Shown: one piece after another, positions 17,511 to 26,552 of the stretch | Numbering within the stretch: position 1 is the first letter of the stretch | Layout of the letters: the number at the start of each line of letters is the position of its first letter | NCBI RefSeq assembly: GCF_009569385.1 | Contig: NZ_WBOF01000002.1 | Location: 434,001-498,000 of the forward strand | DNA: 64,000 nt | Direction: 5' to 3' | Origin: Streptomyces kaniharaensis | GTDB lineage: Bacteria; Actinomycetota; Actinomycetes; Streptomycetales; Streptomycetaceae | The notes under the pieces: generated by a model | Told to the model about the DNA's origin: nothing | Databases searched by the model: none | The model's input: the letters and a program-made list of their open reading frames with translations, nothing else | Position numbers and translations under genes: made by a program

Positions 17511-17987
17511 CTACGGCAGGCCCTGCTTGATGAGGCGGTTCAGATGACACTCCAACGCGGCGAGGTTGAAACACGTGGTGATCGGCAGGGTGGGGTGCGG
17601 TCGGCAGCTGGCCCTGAGGGAGTCGGACAGGCCGTCGAAGGTGAGGACTCTTTCGTGAGCGACCCGGTAGAGCGCGTACTCGGAGCCGTCGATCTCCTCG
17701 ATGGGAAGGTCGCCCTCCCAGGCGTCCTCGTACCACCTGCCGGAGACACGGGAGATGAAGAGGAGCGCGCGTTGGCCCACGGCGAGTGACCGCTGGCCCC
17801 AGTGAGTCGGTTTGCCGACGAAGCGGATCTCCGATCCCACGTTGCCCTCGAAGACCCGTGCCGAGTACACCTCTTCGACGATCGCGGTGAACTGCTGCGG
17901 GGCAGGCGAACCAGTGATCATCACCCTGATCAGATCGTTCCGCTCCACCTTCTCCTGCAGAAAGCTCATGAGCCGATTGTCATCCAT
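17511..17987 (-). CDS. Hypothetical protein, soluble
   Basis: 158 aa from ATG 17987 (MDDNRLMSFLQEKVERNDLI), the start at which protein-like composition begins. Not recognised. Features: VMITGSPAPQQFTAIVEEVY, a central beta-rich region (VGSEIRFVGKPTHWGQRSLA), WYEDAWEGDLPIEEIDGSEY and ERVLTFDGLSDSLRA. No signal peptide or membrane helix; no conserved enzyme motif. It sits between two copies of a dispersed repeat. Confidence 0.6.
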   Translation of the reverse strand: MDDNRLMSFLQEKVERNDLIRVMITGSPAPQQFTAIVEEVYSARVFEGNVGSEIRFVGKPTHWGQRSLAVGQRALLFISRVSGRWYEDAWEGDLPIEEIDGSEYALYRVAHERVLTFDGLSDSLRASCRPHPTLPITTCFNLAALECHLNRLIKQGLP

Positions 17988-18007
17988 GCCAATGGCCGGC
18001 GAAGGAC

Positions 18008-18110
18008 CAGCCGAGGCCGGCGGACCGGCGCAGCCGGTGCAACACGGCGCTGCAACACGCCCCACCTGGTCCCCTCCCGGCCACATAACGCCTGGTCAGA
18101 CCCGCAACAC
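18008..18110. repeat. Dispersed repeat, copy A
   Basis: About 80 percent identical by eye to 27286-27388, same orientation. Shared landmarks: CAGCCGAGGCC, GACCGGCGCAG, CCGGTGCAACACG, GCAACACGCCCC, and GGTCAGACC followed by GCAACAC. It does not look coding. Confidence 0.75.
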
Positions 18111-18193
18111 GCCCTTGTGATGGCCTGGGCGCCCCGAACGAGGAGAGCAGCGCGGGCCGAGGCCACCGCCGCTGAACGCCGAGGGCCGACGGA

Positions 18194-18532
18194 TCAGGCA
18201 CTGGAAGGCGCCCTCAGCCGAGGTCCTGGATCACCAGCCCAGCGCATCCGGGGCGGCAGGCACCAGGCAGCCGAGATGAGCATCAACTGTGCGCCCATCA
18301 GACCGTAGGCAGCGTCGTACTGCAGGCCCCAGTCCCGCCCACAGGCACCCCGCGGCATGCACTGGTCGACCTCGACCGCGCGCACCAGCACGAAGTACCA
18401 GTAGAGGATCTGGCAGAGCGGCAGCAGAACCGTCGCGACAAGCGGAAACTTCCACGCATCGCGGTCGTGCGGCGGCGATCCGGGCGCAGCCCCTGGTGCG
18501 GCGCGAGGGGCGTGGCGGGGTCGACCGGCCAT
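18194..18532 (-). CDS. Small two-helix membrane protein
   Basis: 112 aa. Hydrophobic segments WKFPLVATVLLPLCQILYWY (about 27-46) and AAYGLMGAQLMLISAAWCLP (about 74-93), joined by a loop with two cysteines (VDQCMPRGACGRDWG). Not recognised beyond that. Its start overlaps the putative start region of the divergent XRE gene by about 37 bp, so one of the starts may be shorter. Confidence 0.55.
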   Translation of the reverse strand: MAGRPRHAPRAAPGAAPGSPPHDRDAWKFPLVATVLLPLCQILYWYFVLVRAVEVDQCMPRGACGRDWGLQYDAAYGLMGAQLMLISAAWCLPPRMRWAGDPGPRLRAPSSA

Positions 18533-19167
18533 ACCACCGGTACGAGCCGGGCTTCGGCGCGGTGCTCCTGAAGCTCGCCCACAGCCGGAATCTCACCTGG
18601 ACGTCCACGGCCAAGGCCCTGTACGCGGTCACCGGCGGACGGATCTACCTGTCACCGTCCACCATCGGCGGGATCGGCCGCGGCACCGTGAAAGCGACCC
18701 CCGAGCTGGTCGCCGGCCTCGCCGGCGTGCTCGGTATCCCCACCCCCGACCTCGCAGCGCTCGGCGGCATCCACCTACCCGACGACCTGGCGCCCCTCCA
18801 CTCCCGAGCCGCGGACCTGGCCACGGTCATCTGGGAAACCCGACGCCTGACCACCGCCCAGCTCCAGGACATCGAACTCACCTCCCGCCACCTCGCCGGC
18901 CGCTGCCCCCCCTCTTCCACCAGGCCTCCCAGCCCGACCGAAGCCAACAGGAACGACACCCGGCCAGACAACGGCGGCGCACAACAGCCAGGCCGAGCCG
19001 GCCCGGGCGCAGCAGCAGGCGGCCCGAACGACAGGCCCGGTCCGGACGGCGACCAGCGGGCAGACCGGGCCAGGGCTCAGCGGGCAGGCCCGGACGGCGA
19101 CCAGCGGGCAGCGCCCGCAGCCCTCGGTCATCGCACGATTTCCGCAGGTCAGAACCGATACCAGTGA
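18496..19167 (+). CDS. XRE-like helix-turn-helix protein with low-complexity tail
   Basis: Start uncertain: GTG 18496 is the last start codon before the conserved region HRYEPGFGAVLLKLAHSRNL. The domain TWTSTAKALYAVTGG, LSPSTIGGIGRGTVKATPEL, VAGLAGVLGIPTPDLAAL is a Cro/C1-type helix-turn-helix. A short helical region follows (DLATVIWETRRLTTAQLQDI), then an Ala/Gly/Arg/Gln-rich tail that carries a repeated GPDGDQRA unit. The tail resembles the dispersed repeats nearby, so the real protein may have been extended by repeat DNA. Confidence 0.6.
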   Translation: MRREGRGGVDRPYHRYEPGFGAVLLKLAHSRNLTWTSTAKALYAVTGGRIYLSPSTIGGIGRGTVKATPELVAGLAGVLGIPTPDLAALGGIHLPDDLAPLHSRAADLATVIWETRRLTTAQLQDIELTSRHLAGRCPPSSTRPPSPTEANRNDTRPDNGGAQQPGRAGPGAAAGGPNDRPGPDGDQRADRARAQRAGPDGDQRAAPAALGHRTISAGQNRYQ

Positions 19168-19256
19168 CCGAAGCGACCGAAACCGCAGATCAACACGACA
19201 ACGAAGCCCGAACGAGCGCGGCCAGGACGGCAGATGCCCACCCACGAGTACGGCGA

Positions 19257-19709
19257 CTAAGGCCGAACACCAAGCCCGCCACCACCCCCGGCTCCCCGGT
19301 CCTGAGCCTTGTCGCGGTCCTGTCGGACTGAAGTGCGATGATCCGCACATGATCGACCCGCCGAGCCGAAGGTTCCGAGCACCGTCGCCGAGGTGCACGG
19401 GTTGTATCCGGTAGCGTCCTGCAGCTGCGCGAGGACCTTGTAGTCCGCCTCGGCAGCCGTGCAGGACACGCGCTCCAGCTTGGGCGAATCCCTGTCACCG
19501 AGGTCACGCAGGCACTCGCCCGCCCTCCCGCCGGTCGGCTCCGGCTTACCCGCCCGGTCAGCGATCAGCGGGACGGCGGTCGCTGCCGCAAGGATGCACA
19601 GGAGACCCAGCACCCACCAACCGCGCCGGCGCCGGCGCGTCCCGGACCCCTGACCACGAGGGGCCACGGAGTCCCGCTCCTCGTCGACGAACGGCACCAC
19701 TTCGAGCAA
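19257..19709 (-). CDS. Single-pass membrane protein, LppU-like extracellular domain
   Basis: 150 aa. Basic cytoplasmic start, membrane helix WWVLGLLCILAAATAVPLIA (about 31-50), then an outside domain with GECLRDLGDRDSPKLERVSC and AAEADYKVLAQLQ, the cysteine spacing of LppU-type actinobacterial proteins. The last 35 or so residues become low-complexity, so a frameshift near 19370 may have replaced the native C-terminus. Confidence 0.55.
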   Translation of the reverse strand: MLEVVPFVDEERDSVAPRGQGSGTRRRRRGWWVLGLLCILAAATAVPLIADRAGKPEPTGGRAGECLRDLGDRDSPKLERVSCTAAEADYKVLAQLQDATGYNPCTSATVLGTFGSAGRSCADHRTSVRQDRDKAQDRGAGGGGGLGVRP

Positions 19710-19895
19710 TTGTCAAGACCTGTGGAACGCCACCGTGGTCCGGAAGCCGCAGGCTCCCTGTCGCGGGAGAACGGTCCTCCGTACGATGCCGTGTGTGATC
19801 AAGGAAATGCCTGCTTGTCTGGTCCAGACGCCATGGCCGTCTGATGCTCTTCCCATCGACCGCGTTGACTACGCGGGAAACCGTCGGGGACGGCG

Positions 19896-20897
19896 ATGAA
19901 AGCCGCCGTCTCTCCGCCGCGGCCGTTGGATGTCACCTCGGTCTTTCCCGAGCTCGCCGCCCATGCGAGGACAGCGGTCCGGCTGCATCCTGCGCCGGCG
20001 ATTCCGGGCCCGCGCGACAGCTCCGTGGGAGGACCGCTGGCCTGGCCGGAGGATGAAGCATGGCCGACCTGCCCAGGCGGCAGTCATCTGTTGCACCGGC
20101 ACCCCCATCGCCCCGCCAACGTCCGAGGTGAGCGGTCGACAAGGTTCACCTACCACGGTGAGATCACCTGGGACGAGATACCCGCGGACGCGTCGTGGCC
20201 TCTGCTGCCCGTGATGCAGGTGTATGCGCATGACGTGCCCTGGTACGACGGTTTCCCGGAGGGCATGGATGTCCTCCAGATCCTGTGGTGTCCGTTCCAG
20301 CACGTCTACGACGATCAGAGGGCGCCCTACAACGGAATCGCCGGCCCGTGGGTCCAAGTCCGCTACCGCCACACCGGTGACCTGGGAGACCGCTTCCTGA
20401 CCCCGCCGGAGCCGGTGGCCATCGGTGAGCCCGGCTATCTGCCCACCCCCTGCCTGCTGCGGCCGGAGCCGGTGACCGAGTACCCGCACCCGGGCGCCCT
20501 GGGCGAGGAGTTCGAAACCGGGGTCGAGGAATGGGAGATGGCAACCTTCGGTGACCCCGACGACCCCGAAGAGTACGACCCCCGCTACTCCTGGGACCTC
20601 TCGACGGCCCCGGGCTGGAAGCTCGGTGGCCATGAACCCTGGAACTACCACGGCTACCACGGGCCGGTGCGGTGCGGCACGTGCGGCAGCGGGATGCGCT
20701 TCGTGGCCGCGATCGCCAGCGACGAATGGGACGGGGGCACGGAGACCTGGGCGCCTGTCGGCTTCCTTGAAGGTAGTCCAAGCGAACGGCTTCGGAACCA
20801 GGGGCCGACCGACGTCGTACTCGGGGGACGAGAAACCATGCGCGTCTTCACCTGCCCCCTCTCCACGGATCACCCGGTCATCAGCGACCTGATGTAG
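19896..20897 (+). CDS. DUF1963-family protein
   Basis: 333 aa, soluble. Landmarks ADASWPLLPVMQVYAHDVPW, LQILWCPFQHVYDD, the closing segment with a C-x2-C pair (VRCGTCGSGMRFVAAIAS), and TDVVLGGRETMRVFTCPLST. This order fits YwqG/DUF1963 proteins. The stretch SHLLHRHPHRPANVRGERST (about 63-82) reads unlike the family and may mark compensating frameshifts. Function unknown for the family. Confidence 0.7.
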   Translation: MKAAVSPPRPLDVTSVFPELAAHARTAVRLHPAPAIPGPRDSSVGGPLAWPEDEAWPTCPGGSHLLHRHPHRPANVRGERSTRFTYHGEITWDEIPADASWPLLPVMQVYAHDVPWYDGFPEGMDVLQILWCPFQHVYDDQRAPYNGIAGPWVQVRYRHTGDLGDRFLTPPEPVAIGEPGYLPTPCLLRPEPVTEYPHPGALGEEFETGVEEWEMATFGDPDDPEEYDPRYSWDLSTAPGWKLGGHEPWNYHGYHGPVRCGTCGSGMRFVAAIASDEWDGGTETWAPVGFLEGSPSERLRNQGPTDVVLGGRETMRVFTCPLSTDHPVISDLM

Positions 20898-20926
20898 CCG
20901 CCTGGCCTTGTCACTGCTCGTTCAGG

Positions 20927-21070
20927 CCGCGGCCGCCGCGGGGCGCTCGACCAGCTGGCCGCGTTCGAAGCGGGCTCGGCGGGGACGAGCGGGACGAGCT
21001 GGGAGCCGTTGACGGCCCGCCAACGGGCCTGACGGACTCGACGAGCTTGAAGACGATGGCGAGGGCGGCG
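20927..21070 (-). pseudogene. Transposase C-terminal scar (IS256-like), frameshifted
   Basis: Three frames combine to IVFKLVES, then QARWRAVNGSQLVPLV, then GARFERGQLVERPAAAAA and a stop. This resembles the tail of actinomycete IS256/Mutator-type transposases as I remember it. Upstream minus-strand sequence to about 21260 (VLLFLADKRSWKPQTTVL) may belong to another broken gene. Two indels make it nonfunctional. Confidence 0.5.
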
Positions 21071-21315
21071 TGCAGCATCGCGCCGGCCTCCCACGCCTCG
21101 GCGTGCACGACGGGCTCCGGCACGGCGAGGCCCGGGCGGGCACCGAGGATGACCCGGCTGGCTGCGTAGGTCATCTCCAAGAACGGTTGTTTGCGGCTTC
21201 CAGGAGCGCTTGTCGGCGAGAAAGAGGAGCACCCGCCACGGGAGCGTACGAGTGTTGTAGGGCGTATGGGACCCGCACGACCGGACGGCCAGGACGCCAA
21301 CATTGTTGCCCTCAG

Positions 21316-21786
21316 TCAGCGGTTGTTGGGGCCCAGCAGGGTGGCGGCCGCGGCGATCAGGGCGATGGATGCTTCCTTGGCCGCATGCCGTCGGGTGTCC
21401 AGCTCGGTCCGGTCGACGGCCTTGCGCAGCGCGTACGTGGCATCAGCGGCCTGCTGGGCGGGGGCTGCCAGCTCGGGGACCAGGACCTGAAGGCGGATGT
21501 GGGGCGCGGTGATTGCCGCCCGGGTGTCGTGGGACCTCGTCTGGGCCTCCAGCTGGTGCTCGGGGCCGGCCTCGGTCAGGGCCAGACGCTCCCGATGGAA
21601 CATCGCCGAGCGGTGCGCGTCCAGGGCGGCCGCGAAGTCGGTGACGGCGCCGAGCTGGTCCTGGCGGTGGTTGTCGGCGCGTTCCTCGGCGCGTGCGGTC
21701 CGTGCCGAACGGTGCTGGAGGAGTCCGGCGGTCAGGGCACCGGCGAGGGTACCGAGTACTGCAACGATCGAAGGCCATATGGACAT
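21316..21786 (-). CDS. Hypothetical protein with N-terminal membrane anchor and helical tail
   Basis: 156 aa. Membrane helix IWPSIVAVLGTLAGALTAGL (about 3-22), then Arg/Glu/Ala-rich long helices (HRSARTARAEERADNHRQDQ) likely to form a coiled coil. The pattern is common in accessory proteins of Streptomyces conjugative elements, but no specific family was recognised and no conjugation genes are adjacent. Confidence 0.55.
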   Translation of the reverse strand: MSIWPSIVAVLGTLAGALTAGLLQHRSARTARAEERADNHRQDQLGAVTDFAAALDAHRSAMFHRERLALTEAGPEHQLEAQTRSHDTRAAITAPHIRLQVLVPELAAPAQQAADATYALRKAVDRTELDTRRHAAKEASIALIAAAATLLGPNNR

Positions 21787-22229
21787 TAGGTGCTGGGTCC
21801 TCTCGGGTGGTGGTGAGGTCGGCGAACAGCGAGGTACGGGCGGCGCCTTCGGTGGCGGGGTTACGCCCGCGGCGCGCTCCGGACCTACCCTGGCGGTCAG
21901 TTGCGGCTGGGGCCAGAGATTAGGCGTCCGGAGCCGTGATCACTTGCTCCGAGCCGACCAGGACACGAGACGGCCGGAAGCAGGTACCGGCGCGCTCCCA
22001 GACTCAGGTTGTCGCTGACAGAGCGTTTCCAGCGGGTACCGACAAGCGTTGCTGGCTCCCGGCGCTAAAACCACCGGGATCGATGTGACCAGCACGCCCC
22101 TGTTCACCGGAGTCCGCGGCGCCCAACTCGCCGCTCGCGCCGGCCTCGTCGACACCGGCGCCCTACCCCCCGCCTCGGGTCCCGCCGCCCGTTCACCGAC
22201 CTCGTCACCGACTGGAAACAAGCCCTCGA
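21787..22229. other. Intergenic or degraded sequence
   Basis: About 440 bp. Plus-strand 22073-22190 reads TGIDVTSTPLFTGVRGAQLA then ARAGLVDTGALPP, protein-like but without a start or continuation. Otherwise no supported gene. Confidence 0.4.
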
Positions 22230-22420
22230 GGCGCGCTGGGGCGACTCGCCGTCCGTGCGCATCGACTTCAGCAGCCGCTCGTACAGGGCCTTCCTGTCCA
22301 CCACCTCGTCGCCGGTTCCCCTTGTCTCCTGCCACCAGTTCAGGAGATTGCTCCAGCGGAGGCCTCCCGGTCCGATGGGACGGTCGTGCTCCAGGTGCGT
22401 GTCGTCCTTCGATGGCGCCG
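22230..22420 (-). pseudogene. Unrecognised gene fragment
   Basis: Minus-strand string HDRPIGPGGLRWSNLLNWWQ, ETRGTGDEVVDRKALYERLL, KSMRTDGESPQRA has good protein composition, but no start, stop or domain partner in frame. A chromosomal or mobile gene remnant; identity unknown. The rest to 22690 is noncoding as far as I can see. Confidence 0.35.
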
Positions 22421-22691
22421 CCGAGGGTGCCGAACCAGCGGCGGGCTTCGGTGAGGTCGTCGGTGGCTGGCAGCGGCTGGATCGCTGCGGGGCCGTCCTG
22501 CAGGAGTTCCAGGAGGTGGGCCCGAGACCGCCAGCCCGGGTTCGACGTAATTCGGGGGCTATGGAGGTTCTGTGGGGCTGAAGGTGCAGGTCACGGGGTT
22601 GGAGGTCGTTCCACGGGCGAAAAGTGCCTAGAGACGCGATTTTCTTGATTCGCCTGCGCTGGCCTGGGCACAGCTCGTAGGGTCTGGAGCC

Positions 22692-23628
22692 GTGTACGTG
22701 AAGACGACGAAGCGGGAGAACAAGTCCGGCACGGTCCGGTACCTGCACCTGGCCCACAACGAGTGGGACCCGGTGAAGGGGCGGGCGGTGCCGAAGGTGC
22801 TGTTCACCTTCGGCCGCGAGGACCAACTCGACCGCGACGCGGTCAAGCGCCTGGTCGTGTCTCTATCGAAGCTGCTGGAGCCGGGCGACGCGCTGGCCGC
22901 GACCGCCGCCTCCGACCTGGAGTTCGTCTCCTCGGTGCCGTTCGGCGGCACCTACGTGCTCGACCACCTGTGGCACAGGCTGAAGATCGATCAGATCGTG
23001 GGCCGGGTCGGGCAGCCCAAGCGCGGCCGCCGCCGGGACATGGCCTCCACCGAGCGGATGCTATTCGCCCTGGTCGCCAACCGGGCACTGGCACCGTCGT
23101 CCAAGCTCGCGGCCGCCGACTGGATCACCCATGACGTGCACATCGACGGGCTGACCGAGACCGGCGAACAGCCCTGCTACCGGGCGATGGACTGGCTGCA
23201 CGAGGTGACCGACGACCTGGAGAAGCAGGTGTTCGACGAAGTCGCCAACCTGCTGAACCTCGAAGTGGACCTGCTGTTCTTCGACACCACCAGCACATAC
23301 TTCGAACTGGAGGAGCCCGACGAACCCGTCGCCCGGAACGAGGAGGGCCGACGGCTGGACGACGGCCAGAGCGACGGTGACGCGACCACGGCCGGGTTCC
23401 GCACCTACGGCAAGTCCAAGGACTCCCGCGACGACCTGCCGCAGATCGTCATCGGCATGGCCGTCACCCGCGACGGCATCCCGGTCCGCTGCTGGTGCTG
23501 GCCGGGCAACGCCTCCGACCAGAAGCTGATCCGGCAGGTCAAGGACGACATGCGGGACTGGACCCTCTCGAAGATCGTGTGGGTGACCGACCGCGGCTTC
23601 TCCTCCGCCGAGAACCGCCGCTACCTAC
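22692..23628 (+). pseudogene. IS1634-type transposase, 5' part (interrupted by IS3 element)
   Basis: From GTG 22692: about 312 codons of an IS1634-family DDE transposase. Visible parts: VKTTKRENKSGTVRYLHLAH at the start, first catalytic Asp in LLFFDTTSTYFELEEP, second in IVWVTDRGFSSAENRRYL. The frame runs into the left end of an IS3 element at 23629 and stops at 23645. The third catalytic residue is in the separated 3' part at 26661-27042; about 120 middle residues are absent. Confidence 0.88.
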
Positions 23629-23679
23629 TGACATTCCCCTCGTAGCGTGGAGTCGTGACCAGAGGGGAAGTTGAGGGTC

Positions 23680-23997
23680 ATGGCGGGGAAGAGGCGCTCG
23701 TACGACGCGGAGTTCCGCGCGGGGGCGGTACGCATCGTGATGGAGACCGGGAAGTCAGCCGCGGAGGTCGCGCGGGACCTGGGCGTGCAGACGAGCACAT
23801 TGCAGAACTGGGTGCACCGCGCCCGGGCCCGGGCGGATGCCGAGGCGGCCGGAGGCCTGAGCGAGTCCGAGCGCGACGAACTGAGGCGGCTGCGGGAGGA
23901 GAACGCCCGGCAGCGCAAGGAGATCGCCGAGCTCGGGATGGAGCGCGATGTCCTCAAGCGATCGGTGGTCCTGTGGGTGAAGGAGGCGATGAAGTGA
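23680..23997 (+). CDS. IS3 transposase OrfA
   Basis: 105 aa from ATG 23680 (GAGG just upstream). Helix-turn-helix of the HTH_Tnp_1 type: RRSYDAEFRAGAVRIVMETG, SAAEVARDLGVQTSTLQNWV, then a leucine-zipper-like helix LRRLREENARQRKEIAELGM. It binds the element ends. Overlaps orfB by GTGA. Confidence 0.92.
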   Translation: MAGKRRSYDAEFRAGAVRIVMETGKSAAEVARDLGVQTSTLQNWVHRARARADAEAAGGLSESERDELRRLREENARQRKEIAELGMERDVLKRSVVLWVKEAMK

Positions 23998-24908
23998 CGG
24001 TTGCGGGCTTCATCGCCGAACAGAGGACCGAGCACGGCGTCCCGCACACGACCGCCTGCCGGGCACTTGGGGTGTCCGAGTCCTGGTTCTACAAGTGGCG
24101 CCGCCGCCCGGCCGAGCCGACCAGCCGCGAGGTGCGAAGGGCTGAACTCGCCGAGCGGATACGGCATTTCTTCGCCGCGTCCGGCAACACGTACGGGTCG
24201 CCGAGGATCACTCTCGACCTGTGGGCGGAGGGCTGGCAGGTCTCGGAGAACACCGTCGCCAAGATCATGGCCGACCTCGGGCTCCAGGGCCGAAAGCCCC
24301 CGCGTCGACGCCGGTCGCTGACCAGGCAGGGCAAGCGGAAGGCGGCCCGCGACCTGGTGCATCGCCACTTCGACGCCGTGGCGCCGAACGTGCTCTGGGT
24401 CGGTGACATGACCGAGATCGACACCGGCGAGGGCAAGCTCTACCTGGCCACGGTGATCGACCTGTTCTCCCGCCGCCTGCTCGGCTACGCGATGGGTGCT
24501 CACCATAACGCCGCCCTGGTCAGCGCCTCGCTCAAGATGGCCGCGGCCACCCGGGGCGGCCAGGTGGACGGGGTGATCTTCCACTCGGACCGCGGCAGCG
24601 AGTACAGCAGCGCGGCCTACAACGAGCTGTGTGACCGCCTCGGCGTCGTCCAGTCCATGGGGCGCGTCGGGTCGGCCCTGGACAACGCCGCCGCTGAGAG
24701 CTTCCACTCGACGATCAAGGTCGAGTACATCCACCGGCACCGCTTCGCGACCCGGACAGAGGCCCGGTTGAAGATCGCGACCTGGATCACGGACTTCTAC
24801 AACACCCGGCGCAGACACAGCGCGGCCGGCGGGCTGCCACCGGTCGAGTTCGAACGGATCATCAGCAAGGCACGAGCCGAGGCCCATCAGGAGGCCCAGG
24901 CCGCATAG
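23994..24908 (+). CDS. IS3 transposase OrfB (integrase core)
   Basis: 304 aa from GTG 23994. N-terminal HTH_21 region (YGSPRITLDLWAEGW) and rve catalytic core: Asp in LWVGDMTEID, Asp in FHSDRGSEYSS, Glu in LDNAAAESFHSTIK, with the Asp-to-Glu spacing typical of D-D-35-E; then FYNTRRRHSAAGGLPP. All catalytic residues are present, so the element looks functional. The usual OrfAB product may arise by frameshift, but the GTGA overlap also allows reinitiation. Confidence 0.93.
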   Translation: MTVAGFIAEQRTEHGVPHTTACRALGVSESWFYKWRRRPAEPTSREVRRAELAERIRHFFAASGNTYGSPRITLDLWAEGWQVSENTVAKIMADLGLQGRKPPRRRRSLTRQGKRKAARDLVHRHFDAVAPNVLWVGDMTEIDTGEGKLYLATVIDLFSRRLLGYAMGAHHNAALVSASLKMAAATRGGQVDGVIFHSDRGSEYSSAAYNELCDRLGVVQSMGRVGSALDNAAAESFHSTIKVEYIHRHRFATRTEARLKIATWITDFYNTRRRHSAAGGLPPVEFERIISKARAEAHQEAQAA

Positions 24909-24940
24909 CGGAGGACTCCACGGTTACAGGGGATTGACAC

Positions 24941-25048
24941 TGAGGAAGTTTCATCGTGATTCGTGCAGGTCACCGGTCCTGGTGTGACGAATAATTGGGG
25001 TGCTCGCGCAGCTCATCACGGTGATCACCGCGCGGAGATCATCCGTCA
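24941..25048. repeat. Left 108-bp terminal inverted repeat
   Basis: Pairs with 26553-26660. It includes the transposase stop codon (25046-25048). Conserved blocks: TCGTGATTCGTGCAGGTCA and GGGGTGCTCGCGCAGCTCA. Confidence 0.92.
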
Positions 25049-25882
25049 CCGTGCCACCTGGTGGTGCGTCAGCACCAGCAGGGCCCGCACGAGTGCGGTC
25101 GCGTGCCGCGGATGCATGCGCACCTTGGTCAGGATCCGGAAGGTCTTCAGGTTCGCGAAGCCGTGCTCGACCGGCGCTCGCAGGCTGCTGACCAGCCGGT
25201 TCACGACCTTCTTCGGGGACGAGAGGCGCTTTCCGCCGCTCGCCTTGAACCCCGTGATGACCGCCGGCTGCTCCTGGTCCCCGTCGTCCAGGCCGACGAA
25301 CCCCAGGTCGGCCACCGCACCCAGTCGAAGTTCCCGCAGCCGCGCGCACAGCTTCTCGTAGCGGGCGGCCGTGATCTCGCTGCAGGCGCCCCGGCGGGCC
25401 GAGGAGATCCACAACAGCCGCCCCTTCGCGTCGGTCAGGGCGAGGAACAGCAGGCCATGCGCCTTGTGCTTGCCCGAGTAGTTCTTCCGGTTCGCCCGGC
25501 CGGTCCGCCGCCGGGTACGGATCAGCGTGCCGTCCAGAAGCACCACGCACCCGCTGTCCTTGGCCACCTTCGCCAGCGCTCGGTCCAGGCGGGGAGAGCG
25601 TGCGGCCAGCAGGTCGATCACCTCCAGTACCCACCGGCGCACCGTGGAGGCCGAGACCGCGTTGCCGCCGGCCAGGTCGGCCAGCCGCTCGTCGTTGCGC
25701 AGGTGGGCCAGTGCGATCACGGCGATCCGCCCGGCGTCCAGCTTGCGCCAGCGGGAGCGGATCGTCTTGCGGTGGGCGCGGATCAGGCCGGCCACGTAGT
25801 TGACGGTCCGGCTGGACAGCGGCAGGCGGACGGAGTAGACAAGGCTGACGGTGTCCCCGGTGGGGCTGGTCCTGGTTTTCAC
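25046..25882 (-). CDS. IS5-like DDE transposase
   Basis: 278 aa from GTG 25882 (GGGAAG upstream). N-terminal helical DNA-binding region (VNYVAGLIRAHRKTIRSRWR; SASTVRRWVLEVIDLL). DDE_Tnp_4-like catalytic core: Asp in VVLLDGTLIRTRRR, Asp in LGFVGLDDGDQE, Glu in PVEHGFANLKTFRIL. All three acidic residues present. It follows the accessory gene on the same strand with a 71-bp gap and ends inside the left inverted repeat. Confidence 0.88.
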   Translation of the reverse strand: MKTRTSPTGDTVSLVYSVRLPLSSRTVNYVAGLIRAHRKTIRSRWRKLDAGRIAVIALAHLRNDERLADLAGGNAVSASTVRRWVLEVIDLLAARSPRLDRALAKVAKDSGCVVLLDGTLIRTRRRTGRANRKNYSGKHKAHGLLFLALTDAKGRLLWISSARRGACSEITAARYEKLCARLRELRLGAVADLGFVGLDDGDQEQPAVITGFKASGGKRLSSPKKVVNRLVSSLRAPVEHGFANLKTFRILTKVRMHPRHATALVRALLVLTHHQVAR

Positions 25883-25953
25883 GAGCTTCCCAACTCCCGC
25901 CGGGGTAAGCCGTGTTGCGGCGGGAATCGGCCGTTATTCCGGGACCGCGCGCC

Positions 25954-26457
25954 CTACCGGGGCAGGTAGCGTCCGGCCGCGGTTCGGGTGATCCAGCCGC
26001 GTTCGGCCAGCTTGCGCAGCTTCCCGCGCACCGGCTCCACCTTCGCCGGCACCGGATCCAGCCCCAGCTCACGGGCCACGTCCTTGGCCTGCAGCGGGCC
26101 GTCGCCGTCCGCGACGATCCCCATGATCGCCTGATAGTCGGCCGGCAGGTCCTGCGGGCCGCTGTCCTGGCCGCAGTGCGGGATCAGCAGCTGGCCTGCG
26201 GCGCCCGGCGTCACACCGGCGCCGGGCGCGGGCGCGGCGGGTTCTCCGCCGGTGGCCTCCTCCAGGGCCTGCTGCCAGGCCTCGGCGTCGGGATGCCCGG
26301 CGTCAGCGTCCTCCTGGTACTGCCGGTAGACGACCTCAGCGGCCTCCAACCGAGCCACTTCGGCCTCGGTGTCTGCCAGCTGCTTGCGCAGCCGCTCAAC
26401 GCGTTCTTCCAGCACCACGCGGCGCTCCAGCAGCCACACCATCAGGTTCTGAGCCAT
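25954..26457 (-). CDS. Transposon accessory protein: coiled coil plus winged helix
   Basis: 167 aa from ATG 26457 (strong GGGAGGGG upstream). Residues about 5-45 form a leucine/arginine/glutamate coiled coil (LMVWLLERRVVLEERVERLR; KQLADTEAEVARLEAAEVVY), then a Gly/Ala/Pro linker, and a C-terminal winged-helix-like domain (GPLQAKDVARELGL; VEPVRGKLRKLAERGWI). The C-terminal domain aligns with that of the protein at 32779-33273, which precedes an ISKra4-type transposase. A DNA-binding or oligomerising helper of transposition is likely; no known family name. Confidence 0.75.
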   Translation of the reverse strand: MAQNLMVWLLERRVVLEERVERLRKQLADTEAEVARLEAAEVVYRQYQEDADAGHPDAEAWQQALEEATGGEPAAPAPGAGVTPGAAGQLLIPHCGQDSGPQDLPADYQAIMGIVADGDGPLQAKDVARELGLDPVPAKVEPVRGKLRKLAERGWITRTAAGRYLPR

Positions 26458-26552
26458 ATCCCCTCCCGCGCGGGCCCACCACAGCCCCTGCTCGCACAGT
26501 AGGGGACCGGCACACAGCGTGCAGGAGATCCCGGGAAGACAGCCAGAAAGGC

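Larger units (their letters stand above)
23629..24939 (+). mobile_element. IS3-family insertion sequence, complete
   Basis: 1311 bp. Left end TGACATTCCCCTCGTAGCGT, right end (complement) TGTCAATCCCCTGTAACCGT; both continue GGAGTC, giving imperfect inverted repeats of about 28 bp. It carries overlapping orfA and orfB. The right end abuts the next transposon with one intervening base. No matching target duplication was found, consistent with a deletion after insertion. Confidence 0.88.

Noticed and set aside
17208..17789. Full 193-codon TniQ-like protein
   Set aside because: Protein-like character ends after about 70 residues; the remainder is repeat DNA and the antisense of the 17511-17987 gene.
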